Below are positions 48,132 to 59,100 of a stretch of 64,000 nt of DNA, piece by piece. The stretch's first letter is position 1; every line of letters starts with the position of its first letter. A program made the translations under genes and the position numbers. Below the pieces are notes generated by a model, which saw only the letters and a list, made by a program, of their open reading frames with translations, ran no database searches and had not been told where the DNA came from. The stretch covers positions 197,080-261,079 of the forward strand of contig RDEW01000021.1 of the NCBI GenBank assembly GCA_011109175.1. Direction: 5' to 3'. The DNA comes from Dicyema japonicum (lineage: Eukaryota; Dicyemida; Rhombozoa; Dicyemidae).

Positions 48132-49661
48132 AATTCAAGGAATAAACCGAGATCCGAGATTCTGACAAATCCATCGTCATAGGGTTTGACGTCCTGGGAA
48201 AGTATTAACAAAAAATACTTGAAATTTGTTTTTTAATTCATTTTGGACGTCGAAAATGTCCTTCGAAAGGTCCCCGTCAGAAAATAAATTGCGGTTTTTG
48301 TTTAAAGGCGACTCTCCAAGAACTCTGAAATGTGACCTAAGGGTTACGATTGGTACCCTTCTTCAGGATTGTCAAATAAGGCTTCATCCATGTGGAGATA
48401 TTTATTTTTGCTGAAATAAGATCACAAAAAACTTTTTGAAGGAATAAAGGTTCATATCTTTAAAGTACTCCACCTAAAGGTTTACCAAAAGGTTTACATC
48501 TTCAGGAAAAAAGTGGGGACATAACTTTTCCACGACCTTGCGGGGCTTCGCTAACAAAATTGGGGGGAGGAAATAATCATAGCCACTTTTTTGATTTATG
48601 TTTATTTTAGAAACGATCAGAGTTTCCTTCAAATAACAATGCGACTGACCTGATCTTCGATTTTTGAGTGATTTAACGCAATCGATGTTGTCTCGGATTT
48701 GGATGATGAGCTGAAGATGAGTTGATCATTGATATTTGTGATCTGAATTTGTACCCCCATTTACTTGATGTCGACCAATTTTTATAAAATTATCTCGTAG
48801 TTGTTGTTGGTTTTTTGCCGAAAGTAAATCACCCTTTTCTTGATGGCAGAAAATGTGCGAATGTGGAACAACGACGTCCTCCACATCGATTCTTGCCTCC
48901 ACCGAAGGACACGGTTTATTCTTATATTATACTCAGGTACTTACAGCCGGTATATTTTCCAATTTACTGACAAAAATACAGTCGACGTCCTCTTCTGGAT
49001 TAGCCTAAATAGAAGAACTAGTAAGACTTCTTCGGCTGCGACCTTGCTTGGGAGTTCTAAGAGATATTTTTACGAAAAATACTAGCATCCTTTGGCGTCC
49101 CATAATTCCTGGATAATTAGTTTATTTACCTTTTTGAGCTCTTCTGTAGAGTTTTGTCTTTGAAATAAAATTCATGAAATAACTTATCGGCTCACGTGGT
49201 GTCCGGACAAATTGATATTCGATCATGGCTCGTTCGAGGACATTTTGTTGATAATACTAAATAGTAGGAGAGGACTACTTGTTCGAGGTTACGGATTGAG
49301 TCTTCTACTTTAACCGCTTAATGTTAGATTGGAACGATTACTTTTGAATTTATCGGTTAATTTTCTCGGTAGACAGGTTGAACGGATATTTCCGGTTTCC
49401 TGACAAATTGCGAATTTGGGGGTTGACAGCGGTCTGTAGTTTTTCCCGAATACCTTGGGATCCTCTGCAGTCTTAGTTTTTGTGCATTTGTTGGACTATT
49501 TTATTTTCAACAAATACAATTTTAGGGGTAAAGTCAATTCCTAAAATTTTCCCCACTCGGTTCATTCTAAATGTTTACTTGGGGGTTTACCGTATTCTAC
49601 TACACTTCTCATCCCTAGTTTCGTATTTCGGAGCATTTTCTAAGTCATATTTTGATGGAAC
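48113..49661 (-). CDS. Unrecognised multi-exon gene, 5' end not found
   Basis: A chain of exons on the minus strand is joined by 20-28 nt GT-AG introns: VPSKYDLENAPKYETRDEK, RMNRVGKILGIDFTPKIVF, TAVNPQIRNLSGNRKYPF, YQFVRTPREPISYFMNFISK, GIMGRQRMLVFFVKISLR, DVDCIFVSKLENIPA, NKPCPSVEARIDVEDVVVPH, ITNINDQLIFSSSSKSET, GYDYFLPPILLAKPRK, HMDEALFDNPEE and LSKDIFDVQNELKNKF, ending DVKPYDDGFVRISDLGLF and a TAA at 48113-48115. Consistent intron sizes and in-frame joins argue for a real gene. The middle join near 49.2-49.35 kb is uncertain. No domain was recognised. Its last 19 bases overlap the proposed start of the TPR gene on the same strand. Confidence 0.55.
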
Positions 49662-51990
49662 CTTGGAAACAAATCAACGGTTTACAAAAAATATTATTTT
49701 AATATTTTAAAAGAAATTGAAATTTATTTTTGCCGGTAATACTTTAATTATTAATAATATTAACTAATTTAAACCGAACCCTAGAAAGCATGACAGGAGG
49801 CAGAGGTCGGAGATGCCATATTGGCAAAGGCTCAATTTGACAATTCGCTCTCGAGCTGTTTAAAAAACCAGAATCGTACCTGCCTGAGGAAGCTGACGAA
49901 CAGGCAGCCGAGGAAGGTTGCTAATTGTTAAAATATTCACTTTTTTTTGTTAAAAAAAGATTTTTCAATATTAACTAATAAGAGGTGAGTTCATTAGGTG
50001 ACCCTAGCCTCCATTTCCTAGTGTTTATCTTGGGAACCGAGGAATTTTCTGTATGTCCGTTTTTGGACGGTTTTCCACGTTGAGTGGCGCCCTATTTCCA
50101 AAATGGAGCTTTGATAGTAAGGGGAGAAGAAATTATCTTTTCTGATCTCGTCCTGCTACTGAACGCTTCTCAGACTGGTAGATCCTATGACGTCATGTTA
50201 ATTAATCGTAAGGGAAAAATTTAGAAATTTTTTGATTTATATTTATTTTTTGAAACTTAAAACTTTGGGATTTGGTCCATCCACGTGTGATAAATTAAGG
50301 TCCATCGGTCATGAAGCAATGGAGATATTTTTGTACGTCGCCACTACCTTCCAATCATTTAACCACGTGGTTAATTGATCAGAATTAAAAATAAATTGTC
50401 ATAAGTATGATCGATACTGTGAAATCTGGCTGTAAGTTAATCTCATTAACCTCAGATTCATCGAAAACAAGTCAACAGTTAACGACTAATCAAGTGTATC
50501 CAGTCTCCACAGTCATAACTCCTTCCAAGCCCACGAGTTTATCTAGCACCAGTTGCGAAGTAAGGCAAATCCTCTATCAAAGTGGTCGAGAGATAAATCC
50601 TTCCATGGACACAATTCTATCCAGCATCACTGGTGTGGGAGTCAAGAATAGTGGGGTGAGCAAATGACCATTTTCGATGTCATAATTTCTAGAGTTAATG
50701 GATGCAATAAAATTTATTTGCGATTTGAATGCAATTGGGACTGGGTAATCGAGATCTCGTTAATTTCATGTACATTCAAATTAATATAATTTACCAGTCA
50801 AACCAAGAAATGGCGATGATTTGGTTGATTTGGGTTGCTTGCGTCATCTACAATACCACTTAATTTGTAAATCACAGAACATTAAGGAACAATAAATTTA
50901 CTAAAACTGAGTGGTCATTCGGTTAGGTGGTCACGTGACGTACCCCTGGAATGTCTGCTTAGCTTATCTTGGATTAAGTCCTTGTCTTGTTTTTCGTGAG
51001 CACGGACGAGGTGAAGGATTTTAGACAGAGGTCTCTGTTCTAAACGAAGGAGTGTCGGATGCCAATAGGACAAACGTTTGAGTCTCTTCCAGGCCAAAAT
51101 CGAAAGTACTCGGGAGACCACATGTGGGGAGCTCACTAGTAATCATTCGAAATTTCTTAAATCAAATGTGAAATTAATATAAATGAGAATTATTCTGACG
51201 TCTATAAATGAATTTATTTTTATTACTGGTTTAATCATCAAATAATTGTAGGAATAATCATTTTATCCACCAAAATGTTTACTTCGGAGACAGCAACTCA
51301 AGAAATCAGCGAAAATGGAAGACGAAAACTCGCCTGTATGATTAGAAGCGTTGAACAAATTAAAGAAGTCGAAACGGCGGAAGTCAAATTTGGCCATTTT
51401 GTAGAATTGTACAGCGAATGCACAAATAACGAAAGAAGTCGAATTTATTTGCAGTTTAGGTAAGAGATGGTACTCCATTTTTGACTACTTTTACAATTTA
51501 AGACTAACCTGACGATTTATTATAAAAAGACTAACAAATTGATTGATTACTAATATTTTATTAAATTAATTTTTAACGAACACCAGGGTACCCCAATGTG
51601 AAATATGGCTTAGGTTGGTTTGTTGAGGTCTTTGAATAATGATCAAAATAGAGATCCCAAAAATTTTGGACCCGACGGAAGTCAACCAAGAGTAGTGACG
51701 CATTCGATTTTTTACTTCTGCCACTTTGTGAATAAAATATCTTAGAAATCCAGCATTTCTTCTATGAACACGAAAATAAAGGATGAGGCTACGTACGTCT
51801 TGAAAATACTGGAGACAAAGGTGTTTACATATGTCATGGTAGAGGTACTTGGCCAGTTCAACCTACCGTTCAATTAACCACTAAAAAACAGACCAGGCCC
51901 TAAGATGTTTTTTTGATATGACAGTGGATGTTTATAAAAACCGAAAATAAATACTGGTTAGTCCCTCAGGCAACTAGGAGGGAGGTACCT
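49662..51990. other. Stretch with only weak ORFs
   Basis: Plus-strand ORFs at 50407-50667 (86 residues, Ser/Thr-rich, starting MIDTVKSGCKLISLTS) and 51275-51463 (62 residues, MFTSETATQEISENGRRK) could be small genes or first exons, but nothing confirms them. No known transposon end or RNA gene was found. Confidence 0.3.
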
Positions 51991-51999
51991 TATAATCTT

Positions 52000-52480
52000 C
52001 ACAAAGAATGACGATTTTGTTCTCGTCGAGCATTTCTGTTTGAGTTATTTCTTCTTCATTAGCAAATTCTTCCAGTTCTTTTCGGTACTCATTCAAAACA
52101 GAATCTTGCATTATATCTTCACTAGCAAATTAGACATTTGACTGTTTCTGCACTATAATGATGGCCTTCCGGAAATTCCAATTTTTTTCCAAATCAAGGA
52201 CTTCTATGTAATCCAAAATAAACCTTTTTCTAGAAAATGCTTAAAGTTCTTAATTATGCCTGCGTTTAGCGGTTGAAGATGAACATTTTTGTTTTTTGAA
52301 GGATTAAAATTTCAATGTTTCAAAAAATTTCGTTAAAACGTGGCTTGGAGCATTATCAACCAGTAAAAAACTTTTTCATAAACATTTTAATTCACCATTA
52401 AGATGACATCCATTCAACAAGTGAAGTATCAAGTTGTTGATGTTTACAACTGTCTTGACTTGTTAATAAAAGTTTCACAG
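52000..52480 (-). pseudogene. Tigger/pogo transposase carboxyl part
   Basis: The minus strand gives KSFLLVDNAPSHVLTKFFET, the DNAPSH block with a catalytic aspartate, then, across frameshifts, NVHLQPLNAGIIKNFK-like sequence (the normal motif is LIQPMDQGVI) and LDYIEVLDLEKNWNFRKAI. The acidic end reads EDIMQDSVLNEYRKELEEF. Frameshifts show that it is inactive. Confidence 0.7.
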
Positions 52481-52874
52481 TTTTTCTGTTTTTCACAATT
52501 TTTTAAGAATTTCTGAAAGTGTAGAAATTCTATAATAAAGATTCACTTTTATTTCAAAAATCTTTTTTTTCTGTGCAATAGAAATTTCGAGCCTCTTTCT
52601 AATTATGTGGCACTGTAGGATTTAAATAAATCCTGTTTGTATGGAAATTTAGTAAAATTTTACTGACTCAAAAAAAAATTTTGGTTTATTGAAGTTTTCT
52701 GATTCTTGATGTTCGGATTAATTTACTGTAATTATTATCGGAAAATCTATTAAAAAATTAAAAAAGCGAAAATAAACATTTAATATAAAAAATTATTCTA
52801 TTCTTAACCCTATCCATTAGTTAATTTATATAATAATTTTAATTAGTAACTATAACATTTATTACAACAGTTAC

Positions 52875-53165
52875 CTACCATTATAACTCATACTCAAACA
52901 TAAACCCTAGCCCTAACCATAATCCATAACCCTATCCCTAAATATAAACCCTAGACCTATCTTTAAACCTAACCTTTATCCCTAAACCTAAAAAATATCA
53001 TAAAACATATCCCTCAGCCATGTCTAATTATAATCTTTACTTCAACGAATTCAAAGTCCTTTCCTAAAAATACAAAAGTGTGATCTCAATTATAATCAAT
53101 ACGTAACATCAACACTAATCAATACCTAATCTCATTCCTAATCAACTACTAAATCCTATCTCCAC
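52875..53165. repeat. Degenerate telomere-like CCCTAA tract
   Basis: Irregular repeats of the CCCTAA type (AACCCTAGCCCTAACCATAA, ACCCTATCCCTAAATATAAA, ATCCCTAAACCTAAAA) run for about 250 bases and fade at both ends. They resemble an old interstitial telomeric repeat or a satellite derived from one. Confidence 0.7.
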
Positions 53166-53204
53166 ATTAAGCCAAAAAGATTAAAAAAAATTTATGAAAT
53201 GCAA

Positions 53205-53700
53205 AGTCATTTAAAATAATCTTTTAATTCTGCTATGGTGGACTATCATTATTTGCGAGTTACCACCATCTATGTGGACCATATTTCCTTGTATATCCAC
53301 TACTTGATAAAATGTAGCGTCCAAGTGGTCATATAAAGCACTTTTTTCGTTGATTGTAATCACAATCCATCCGTAGAATAACTCTATCTCCCACATTCAA
53401 TGATCTTCATCATTTTTCCATCTTTTCTTTCGCATTTTTTCTGCAGCTACCTTCGAGCAGAATCCCTTCACAAAGATAAGTCTTCATCTTCATAATCCTA
53501 TTATAATCGAATTACTCTGTAATAGACTATATCGTCCTCGAAAAATAGCAATGGGGTAAGTCTCCAAATGCGCTGTTTACTCTTTCTTGAAAGCTACCCA
53601 TCAGGATATCCATTTTCTAGATATTCGATTATCTGACCCAACTCATTATATTCACTTTAGGCTTAAAACCATGTGCAGATTCAATTTTTTTTATTTTTAA
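53205..53700 (-). pseudogene. Retroelement integrase carboxyl fragment
   Basis: The 61-residue ORF (53211-53396) includes YDHLDATFYQVVDIQGNMVH and MIVHHSRIKRLF, the chromodomain-free tail pattern seen at 38.65-38.76 kb (FEHLHVNPVTIVAKL...HSKRLKKL). Upstream sequence to about 53700 is decayed. Confidence 0.5.
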
Positions 53701-53949
53701 ATATTAATCAAGTTTTTTGCTAATTAAAAAATAATAAAATATAATTAAAATGACACTCTATTCATATTGACTGGATTTTTGTTACTTTATGATTTTATAA
53801 TATTAACAATTTTTACAAAAAATTACACCATTCAACTCAGAAAAATCTGAATTATCCAGGGAACTAATTTATATTTTGATTGGTTCTAGTGGAGCTCCAA
53901 GTACGGCGGAGTTCCAAGTAAAGGACGGTGACTATAATTAATAATCCGG

Positions 53950-54180
53950 TAACCTAAATATCAAAGTGGTTAGTGATGTCGCTCCTTTCGCTTTTAGCTG
54001 GGTTTGATTCTCACACACAGTCTCAGGAGATGGGCTGGCATCCAAAAAGAATCTCTCCTCCCTGCTACACTTGAAGAGTTCCCATAATGGTGGATATAGG
54101 TGGACGTGCTACTTAGAAAGAATGCGCCTCCCTCTGGCAGTGGGACATAGATATTCCTTAGTTAGAAGTCAACTCAGCTT
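53950..54180 (+). repeat. Dispersed repeat, probable tRNA-derived SINE, copy 2
   Basis: The head has an A-box-like AGTGGTTAGTGATG and a B-box-like GGGTTTGATTCTC spaced as in a tRNA gene. The body (CTCAGGAGATGG, GGCATCCAAAAAGAA, TTCCCATAATGG) aligns with 28510-28640. No LINE-like tail was identified. Confidence 0.6.
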
Positions 54181-54222
54181 CTTTCCGCTATATTGAGGTC
54201 ATCAAATAAATATCATGCAAAT

Positions 54223-54588
54223 ATCACGAGAATATGAAAAAATAAAAATTTTAAAAATAGAAAAAAATTATGGCTGCCGTTTACTTTTTGACAGTTCCCT
54301 GAACGTTTTAAAAGCAAATAAACCTCGTGGATTCAAATTTCGCTGACCAATCATTAAGATCCTGGATGGCTCTCTCGTGGACTTTCTGACCAAAATTATT
54401 ATTCCACGAAGGATCGCATTTAGCAATGACGTTGAAATTCCAGAAATCTAGGAAGGATTTAGTGTTCTCTGAATCCCAATAATCATTCAGGTTCTTCCAA
54501 AATTCATCATTCAACGGAGTAAATGACCTATTTTCACCCATTTTCGAATTTTTACGTTAATTTGAGTAAATATTCTGCGCAGTTTATA
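54223..54588. repeat. Duplicated 365-bp segment, copy 2
   Basis: The partner of 27778-28142, in the same orientation, 26.4 kb away. Confidence 0.85.
54268..54541 (-). CDS. 82-residue protein of unknown function, copy 2
   Basis: Exons 54541-54324 and 54298-54268 flank a 25 nt intron at 54299-54323 that is identical to that of copy 1. The product differs from copy 1 at two residues (Glu for Asp before STR; Gln for Arg before the last Pro). Start MGENRSFTPLND, end ELSKSKRQP, TAA. Upstream identity stops about 45 bp before the start codon, so both copies probably share a minimal promoter. No domain was recognised. Confidence 0.65.
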
Positions 54589-55374
54589 AGTCACAGGCGC
54601 TACGCGTTTCCGAGCGCTACGCGTGACCCGAGTGGACCTAGAAAAAAATCAAAAAAATGTTTTTTGATTTATTTATCAAGTTAATAAATATAATTTGACC
54701 AAACTTGCGATACTAGTAAGAATTTTTTTATGAAATTTTAGAATTTGTTACAATTATAATAGACAGAAACTTGCTTTAATAAATTTTATTTATAAAAACA
54801 ATTATAAATGATTTTGACAGAGTTTTAAAGTTAAGTCCACCTTAAAAAACTACCTGAGTGATCTGGCCGATTTTGGAATTAGGTTTGTAGGTCCCAGAGC
54901 TGCAAACGCTTCTTTGATAAACGAATGAATATTAATAAAAAAAAGATTTAGATAATCATTTTTTTGGAGACAGGATTACCTATGCGTTTCCACGTAATAC
55001 GGCAATACCTATTCGTTGTCTGAGCCAGGAGTCGTGGGGTTCTTTTTTCGGCTTGCTAGTTTCCTTCCTGTTTCTTCAGAAAGGCCGCAGTTAGGAAAAA
55101 ACGCTTCTTAACAAAGATACTGGAGAAAAATTTTTTTCAAGTAATTTAAAATTAAGATTATGTTAAAAATATTCATCTTTAATTAATTTAAAATTAAGAT
55201 TATGTAAAAATATTTATCATTAATTAATTTTTTGATACGTTTCATGTGATTTTTTTTCTTATTTCCATCGGCCAATTTTGGTGGATTGAATTCGAATTAA
55301 ATCAATATTATCGAAAAGAAAACCCTTTTGCCCAATTGATGAATTTGCGTAGCCACTAATTCCATCCTTTCTTG
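54589..55374. other. Stretch between the two duplicated blocks
   Basis: It starts with two copies of GCGCTACGCGT (54597-54607 and 54614-54624) in an otherwise AT-rich context. At 55140-55225 a unit of about 45 bases (TTAATTTAAAATTAAGATTATGT) is repeated twice. No gene was seen. Confidence 0.45.
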
Positions 55375-56464
55375 AACTATGATATGACCCTCTTTTCTCG
55401 TGATGCTCCAGGCCGCGTGCTTAGGTATTTTATGTTTCCTAAGATTGACTATCTTGTCTCTTCCATGTACAAGGCAGAGATTTGGGCTGAAACTTTCTGT
55501 CAAACCAAACTCCCTTTAGTTCCTTGTTTAGTTCAGCCACTGTAGAGACCAGAGCGAGACGGATATACTTGTAATGATGCTTTAGACACTTTCAATGAGA
55601 ACCAAGTTACCACCTCCCTATTTTGCTACCAACTACTCCACAGCCAATATCAGGGATACTACTATATCGGTCAATTAGTAGTTTGAAGTAAAAGCAGAGT
55701 AAGACGAAGGGGTACATTCGTAATGAGGCGACAGACTTTCTATGATAGAGCCATATCGTCAACTGTGCTATTTCGACAAACTTGGGAGACAACCAAACTC
55801 ATATCCTTGAGAGACGTTTACCAAATTAAGGAATACATAAAAAAAGTCAAAATATTTATTTGAAGACAAAAATGGCTGCTATTTATTAGGAGAAAGACAT
55901 GCCCATTAGGGGAACTAAGCCTCTTCCATAAAATTTCTAAAGAATTTTTAGCATGAGAGGTGTCTTATATGAATTTACACGTAACCAGACACCTCATCAA
56001 ATTCTAACTTAATACTAGACACGTGGACGATTTGGGAGATCTACGGTGGACAAAAATATAATAAGGAAGGACAGAATCTTTATCAGTCAATTTCTGTAAA
56101 GACATCTGGAATGCTAGGCTGAGTACAATAGTTAGTCGAAATTACTAACCAGAACAGGGAAACGAAAGAGAGAACCCTGCAATGGCTCGACAAAAACATG
56201 GGGGTAACAAAAAAAGCATTGATTATACTTAAACTTTGAGTAAAAAATTTCTACTTATTAATCCTAAGTGAGATGAAATGGTCAACCAGTTACTTCCGTA
56301 ACCAATATCTCAGTTTGATTGGAGTTTGTTGGGATTTTATAAATTCTGATTTTTAAAAAAAAATTCAAAAAAGAATTTTCGGGTCCAACTTCAATAATGA
56401 TACCAAAGACCACGGTAACATCAAACTAACTAATCACGTGATCCCAGCACGCTCTTGCAGAGAC
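55375..56464 (-). repeat. Long dispersed repeat, copy 2
   Basis: Aligns with 28817-29755. An extra block of about 155 bases (56182-56337) interrupts it here. It contains the 61-residue ORF at 55607-55792 and a 68-residue ORF at 55297-55503 (SFSPNLCLVHGRDKIVNL) that is frame-broken in copy 1. Confidence 0.8.
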
Positions 56465-56585
56465 CTTCGTATCTACGACTCTGAAAAAAGGTGTGGGATA
56501 TTTGACACACCAAACTAAGACAGTTATTATTATTATTACCACTGATCACTGGGTCAAAGAGAAAGAAATAAAAGTTCTCAGCTAA

Positions 56586-57690
56586 CTAAGTGATCCCAGA
56601 CCGACAAAGGAGAGGACGAGTCCGGCGGGGTCTAGAATCCTGAACAGCTCTTTTCATTGGACATGGCATCGGCTCAAAATTTCTGTATGATTGTAGATAT
56701 TTCGATAGTGCATGGAATAGAGGGCAGCTCGGTAAAATTGCCTCCTTTAAGAGTTTCCGTTGTAATTCGATTAAGAAATTTTCAATGGGTTGGATTTTGT
56801 TAATAGGAATAGCTTCGTTCTTCATAAAAACTTTTGGTTCGATACAGAGCTGTCTTTTGTAGGTGGTAAACAATGTGACAAAGGACTTTGTTGCTGATGT
56901 GTAGAGTCTCCGCTTCGAGAGCCATAGTTCCAGCTTGTCAAGCATTTGTTGAGCGGACTGAGTCGCTGATTGAATGCTTCTGTCCTTGGAGGTAAGAATG
57001 ATATCGTCGGCATAGGAGAAGATTAGACAGTTTTCATTACAGGTTTGTGGCATGTCGTTTATGTAGAGATTGAAGAGTTGGGATGATAGTGGGGATCCTT
57101 GAGGGACTCCATTTGAGAAATAACGAGATCTTGATTTGATGTTGTTGCAGAGTACTTGTGCTCGTCTTCCATTTAGGAAGTTTCCAAGCCAAAGTTTCAG
57201 GTTCGGGATGAATGTTGATTTCAAATATTTTCTTTGCTATGAGTTTCCTAGGGACTGAGTCGAACGCTTTTGTGATGTCCACGGATATAAGTACTGTCCT
57301 CTGATGGGGTTTGGGGGAGTTAAATCCTTCCGAAATGAATTGTGTGAGGGTTGTAAGGTGTGTTGTGGTCGAATGGTTATCCCGGAATCCGTGCTGGGTC
57401 GGAGGTATTGAGATTGAGTCTTGTATTTTTTCCAAAACAAGCCTTTCGAGGATCCTTGAGACCGGACTCAGAATAAATATTGGGAGATAGGAAGATGGTT
57501 CATCTACTGATAGGTCTGATTAGAGACTTCTTCCATATTTCAGGGATTGTATTTGTGTTAATGGATAGGTTGAAGATATAGGCTAATAGTTCCAGGGCTC
57601 GATGGCCTCGGTGCTTCTGTTCACATGTGGTTATGTTGTCTGGTCCTTTGGCCTCTGAGTTGTTGGCCTTAGATGTGGCTCTGCGAACAT
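56586..57690 (-). pseudogene. LINE family B reverse transcriptase domain
   Basis: Copies element RNA at the target site. The minus strand shows AKGPDNIT near 57650, TQHGFRDNHSTTTHLTTLTQ, the motif A region VLISVDITKAFDSVPRKL, then VPQGSPLSSQLFNLYINDMP and the catalytic IFSYADDIILTSKD. After PINKIQ the sequence jumps to the carboxyl end, so about 200 residues of the connection region present in the 59.5-60.1 kb copy are deleted. Frameshifts near 57050-57230 and 57480 split the domain. All three catalytic aspartates remain. Confidence 0.8.
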
Positions 57691-58030
57691 CCTGACTAGT
57701 AAATAGGATCCAGTTATCGGAGCGTTTCGGTTCAATCTTTTTCAGGAATACTTGGTGTTCTTTTGAAAACTTCTTGTAGGATATAGACGAATATTTTATC
57801 AGAGTGTCTGGTTTTTTACTTCGAACACTCCGGGGAGGATCTTTTGATGTTCTTGATCAACTTCCACACTCTCTGCATTGGGGGGGGTTTTTGCAGAGAG
57901 CCTTCGATAGTCTCGTCCATCTATTTGCATTTTCTGCCTTTATGTTTGTTATCGATCTCTCTGTTCAATTCTCGTATTTTTCTGATGTTCTCTTCTGTTG
58001 GCGATTATACCATCTTTAGATTATTTCGTT

Positions 58031-59043
58031 CTATGATCTGATGTCGTTGTGTTGAAACGTTTTGATGACGTAGGTTGTCTCCCCATAGGAATGTACTTCT
58101 TTTTTCTTAGCGAACCATTTCACTAATTGTTCGACGGAGGGAAAAGTGGGGAAATTTAATAGTCCAATACGATTATTGACGTAATCCTTGAATCCATTCC
58201 AATTCGCAAGGCTGTAGTTAGTTATTGTTGCGCATTGTCCTTTTATCCGTGACCTTGTTTTGAACTCCAAAAATATTGGGTTTAGTGTGTCACTCATGGT
58301 GTCATACTTCATTGACCAGTCAATAAATGGGGCCAAGGACGGTGATGACAATGAGATGTCGATAGAAGGTTTATCGTTACGTCGAGTAGGTGTTCTTGTA
58401 TGAGATGCAGGATCGTTGAGTATACATAGGATATGTAGGTCCTCAATTATCATCTTCCCTCTTTTGTCGTAGGTTTGTCCTTTCAGCCACAGTGGGTGCT
58501 TCGTATTGAAGTCACCACAGATAATCACATCCTTCAGTGATGCGAGAGGAGTGAGTCTGGGAGCACTGGACGAGCAGGAACTCAACGGTGGGAGATATGC
58601 GTTGACAATTATTATTGATAGTCTTGGGAATCGTACTTTGCTAACCAAAAGTTTTAGATTTCCATATCCTTTAAGCATACTGTAGACACTGTTAGTTAAA
58701 TCCTCAAACAAATGCCGTTGCGAATAACTGTGAGAAAGCCCCCACCAAGTTTGCCAATTCTGTCACGGCGAATTACTGTGAATCCCGAAAATACTGGTGT
58801 TGAATTCTTTGGAGAAAGTTTAGACTCTTGAATTAGCAACAGATCGATGTGATTTTCTTTCACAAATGTCCTAAGTTCGAGTATCTTGATTCCATTTATG
58901 TTGAGTTGGACTATTCTGGCTGGTCCAGGGTTTGCCTCAACGTCTCCGCAGCGGCGCAGGCCTTCCTTATTGGTCCACCCGTGAAGATAGAGGAAATTGT
59001 GGTTCTTTTTTCCAAATGCCACCACGCCGTCGGCGAGCCACAT
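58031..59043 (-). CDS. LINE family B endonuclease with 2A-like ribosome-skipping motif
   Basis: The amino part (ORF 58696-59043) has a 32-residue leader, then GDVEANPGP at 58921-58947, the D(V/I)ExNPGP consensus of 2A-like peptides, followed directly by the endonuclease (RIVQLNINGIKILELRTF, LLLIQESKLSPKN, VIRRDRIGKLGGGF). The second ORF (58031-58711) continues with IIVNAYLPP, CGDFNTKHPLWL (catalytic Asp-Asn pair) and DISLSSPS. The frames overlap by 16 bases, so one frameshift near 58700 separates them, probably a sequence error or decay. The endonuclease nicks the target site. 2A-like motifs at this place are known in some other non-LTR elements. Confidence 0.82.
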
Positions 59044-59100
59044 GACATTAAATTAAATTATTAACCCCGGCTTCGCCAGCAAGTGGGAAGCCGGCGACCA

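Larger units (their letters stand above)
56524..59060 (-). mobile_element. LINE family B, nearly full-length but internally deleted
   Basis: On the minus strand the element runs from the 2A-bearing leader through endonuclease and reverse transcriptase to the carboxyl end LDPAGLVLSFVGLGSLS, a 3' untranslated part and a (TAA)n tail at 56524-56540. A terminal fragment at 63003-63112 has the same end, which confirms the boundary. The 5' end lies directly after the tail of a second copy (59101-60130). Confidence 0.8.

Noticed and set aside
52875-53165. CRISPR array
   Set aside because: The units are irregular CCCTAA-type repeats without spacers, and the genome is eukaryotic.
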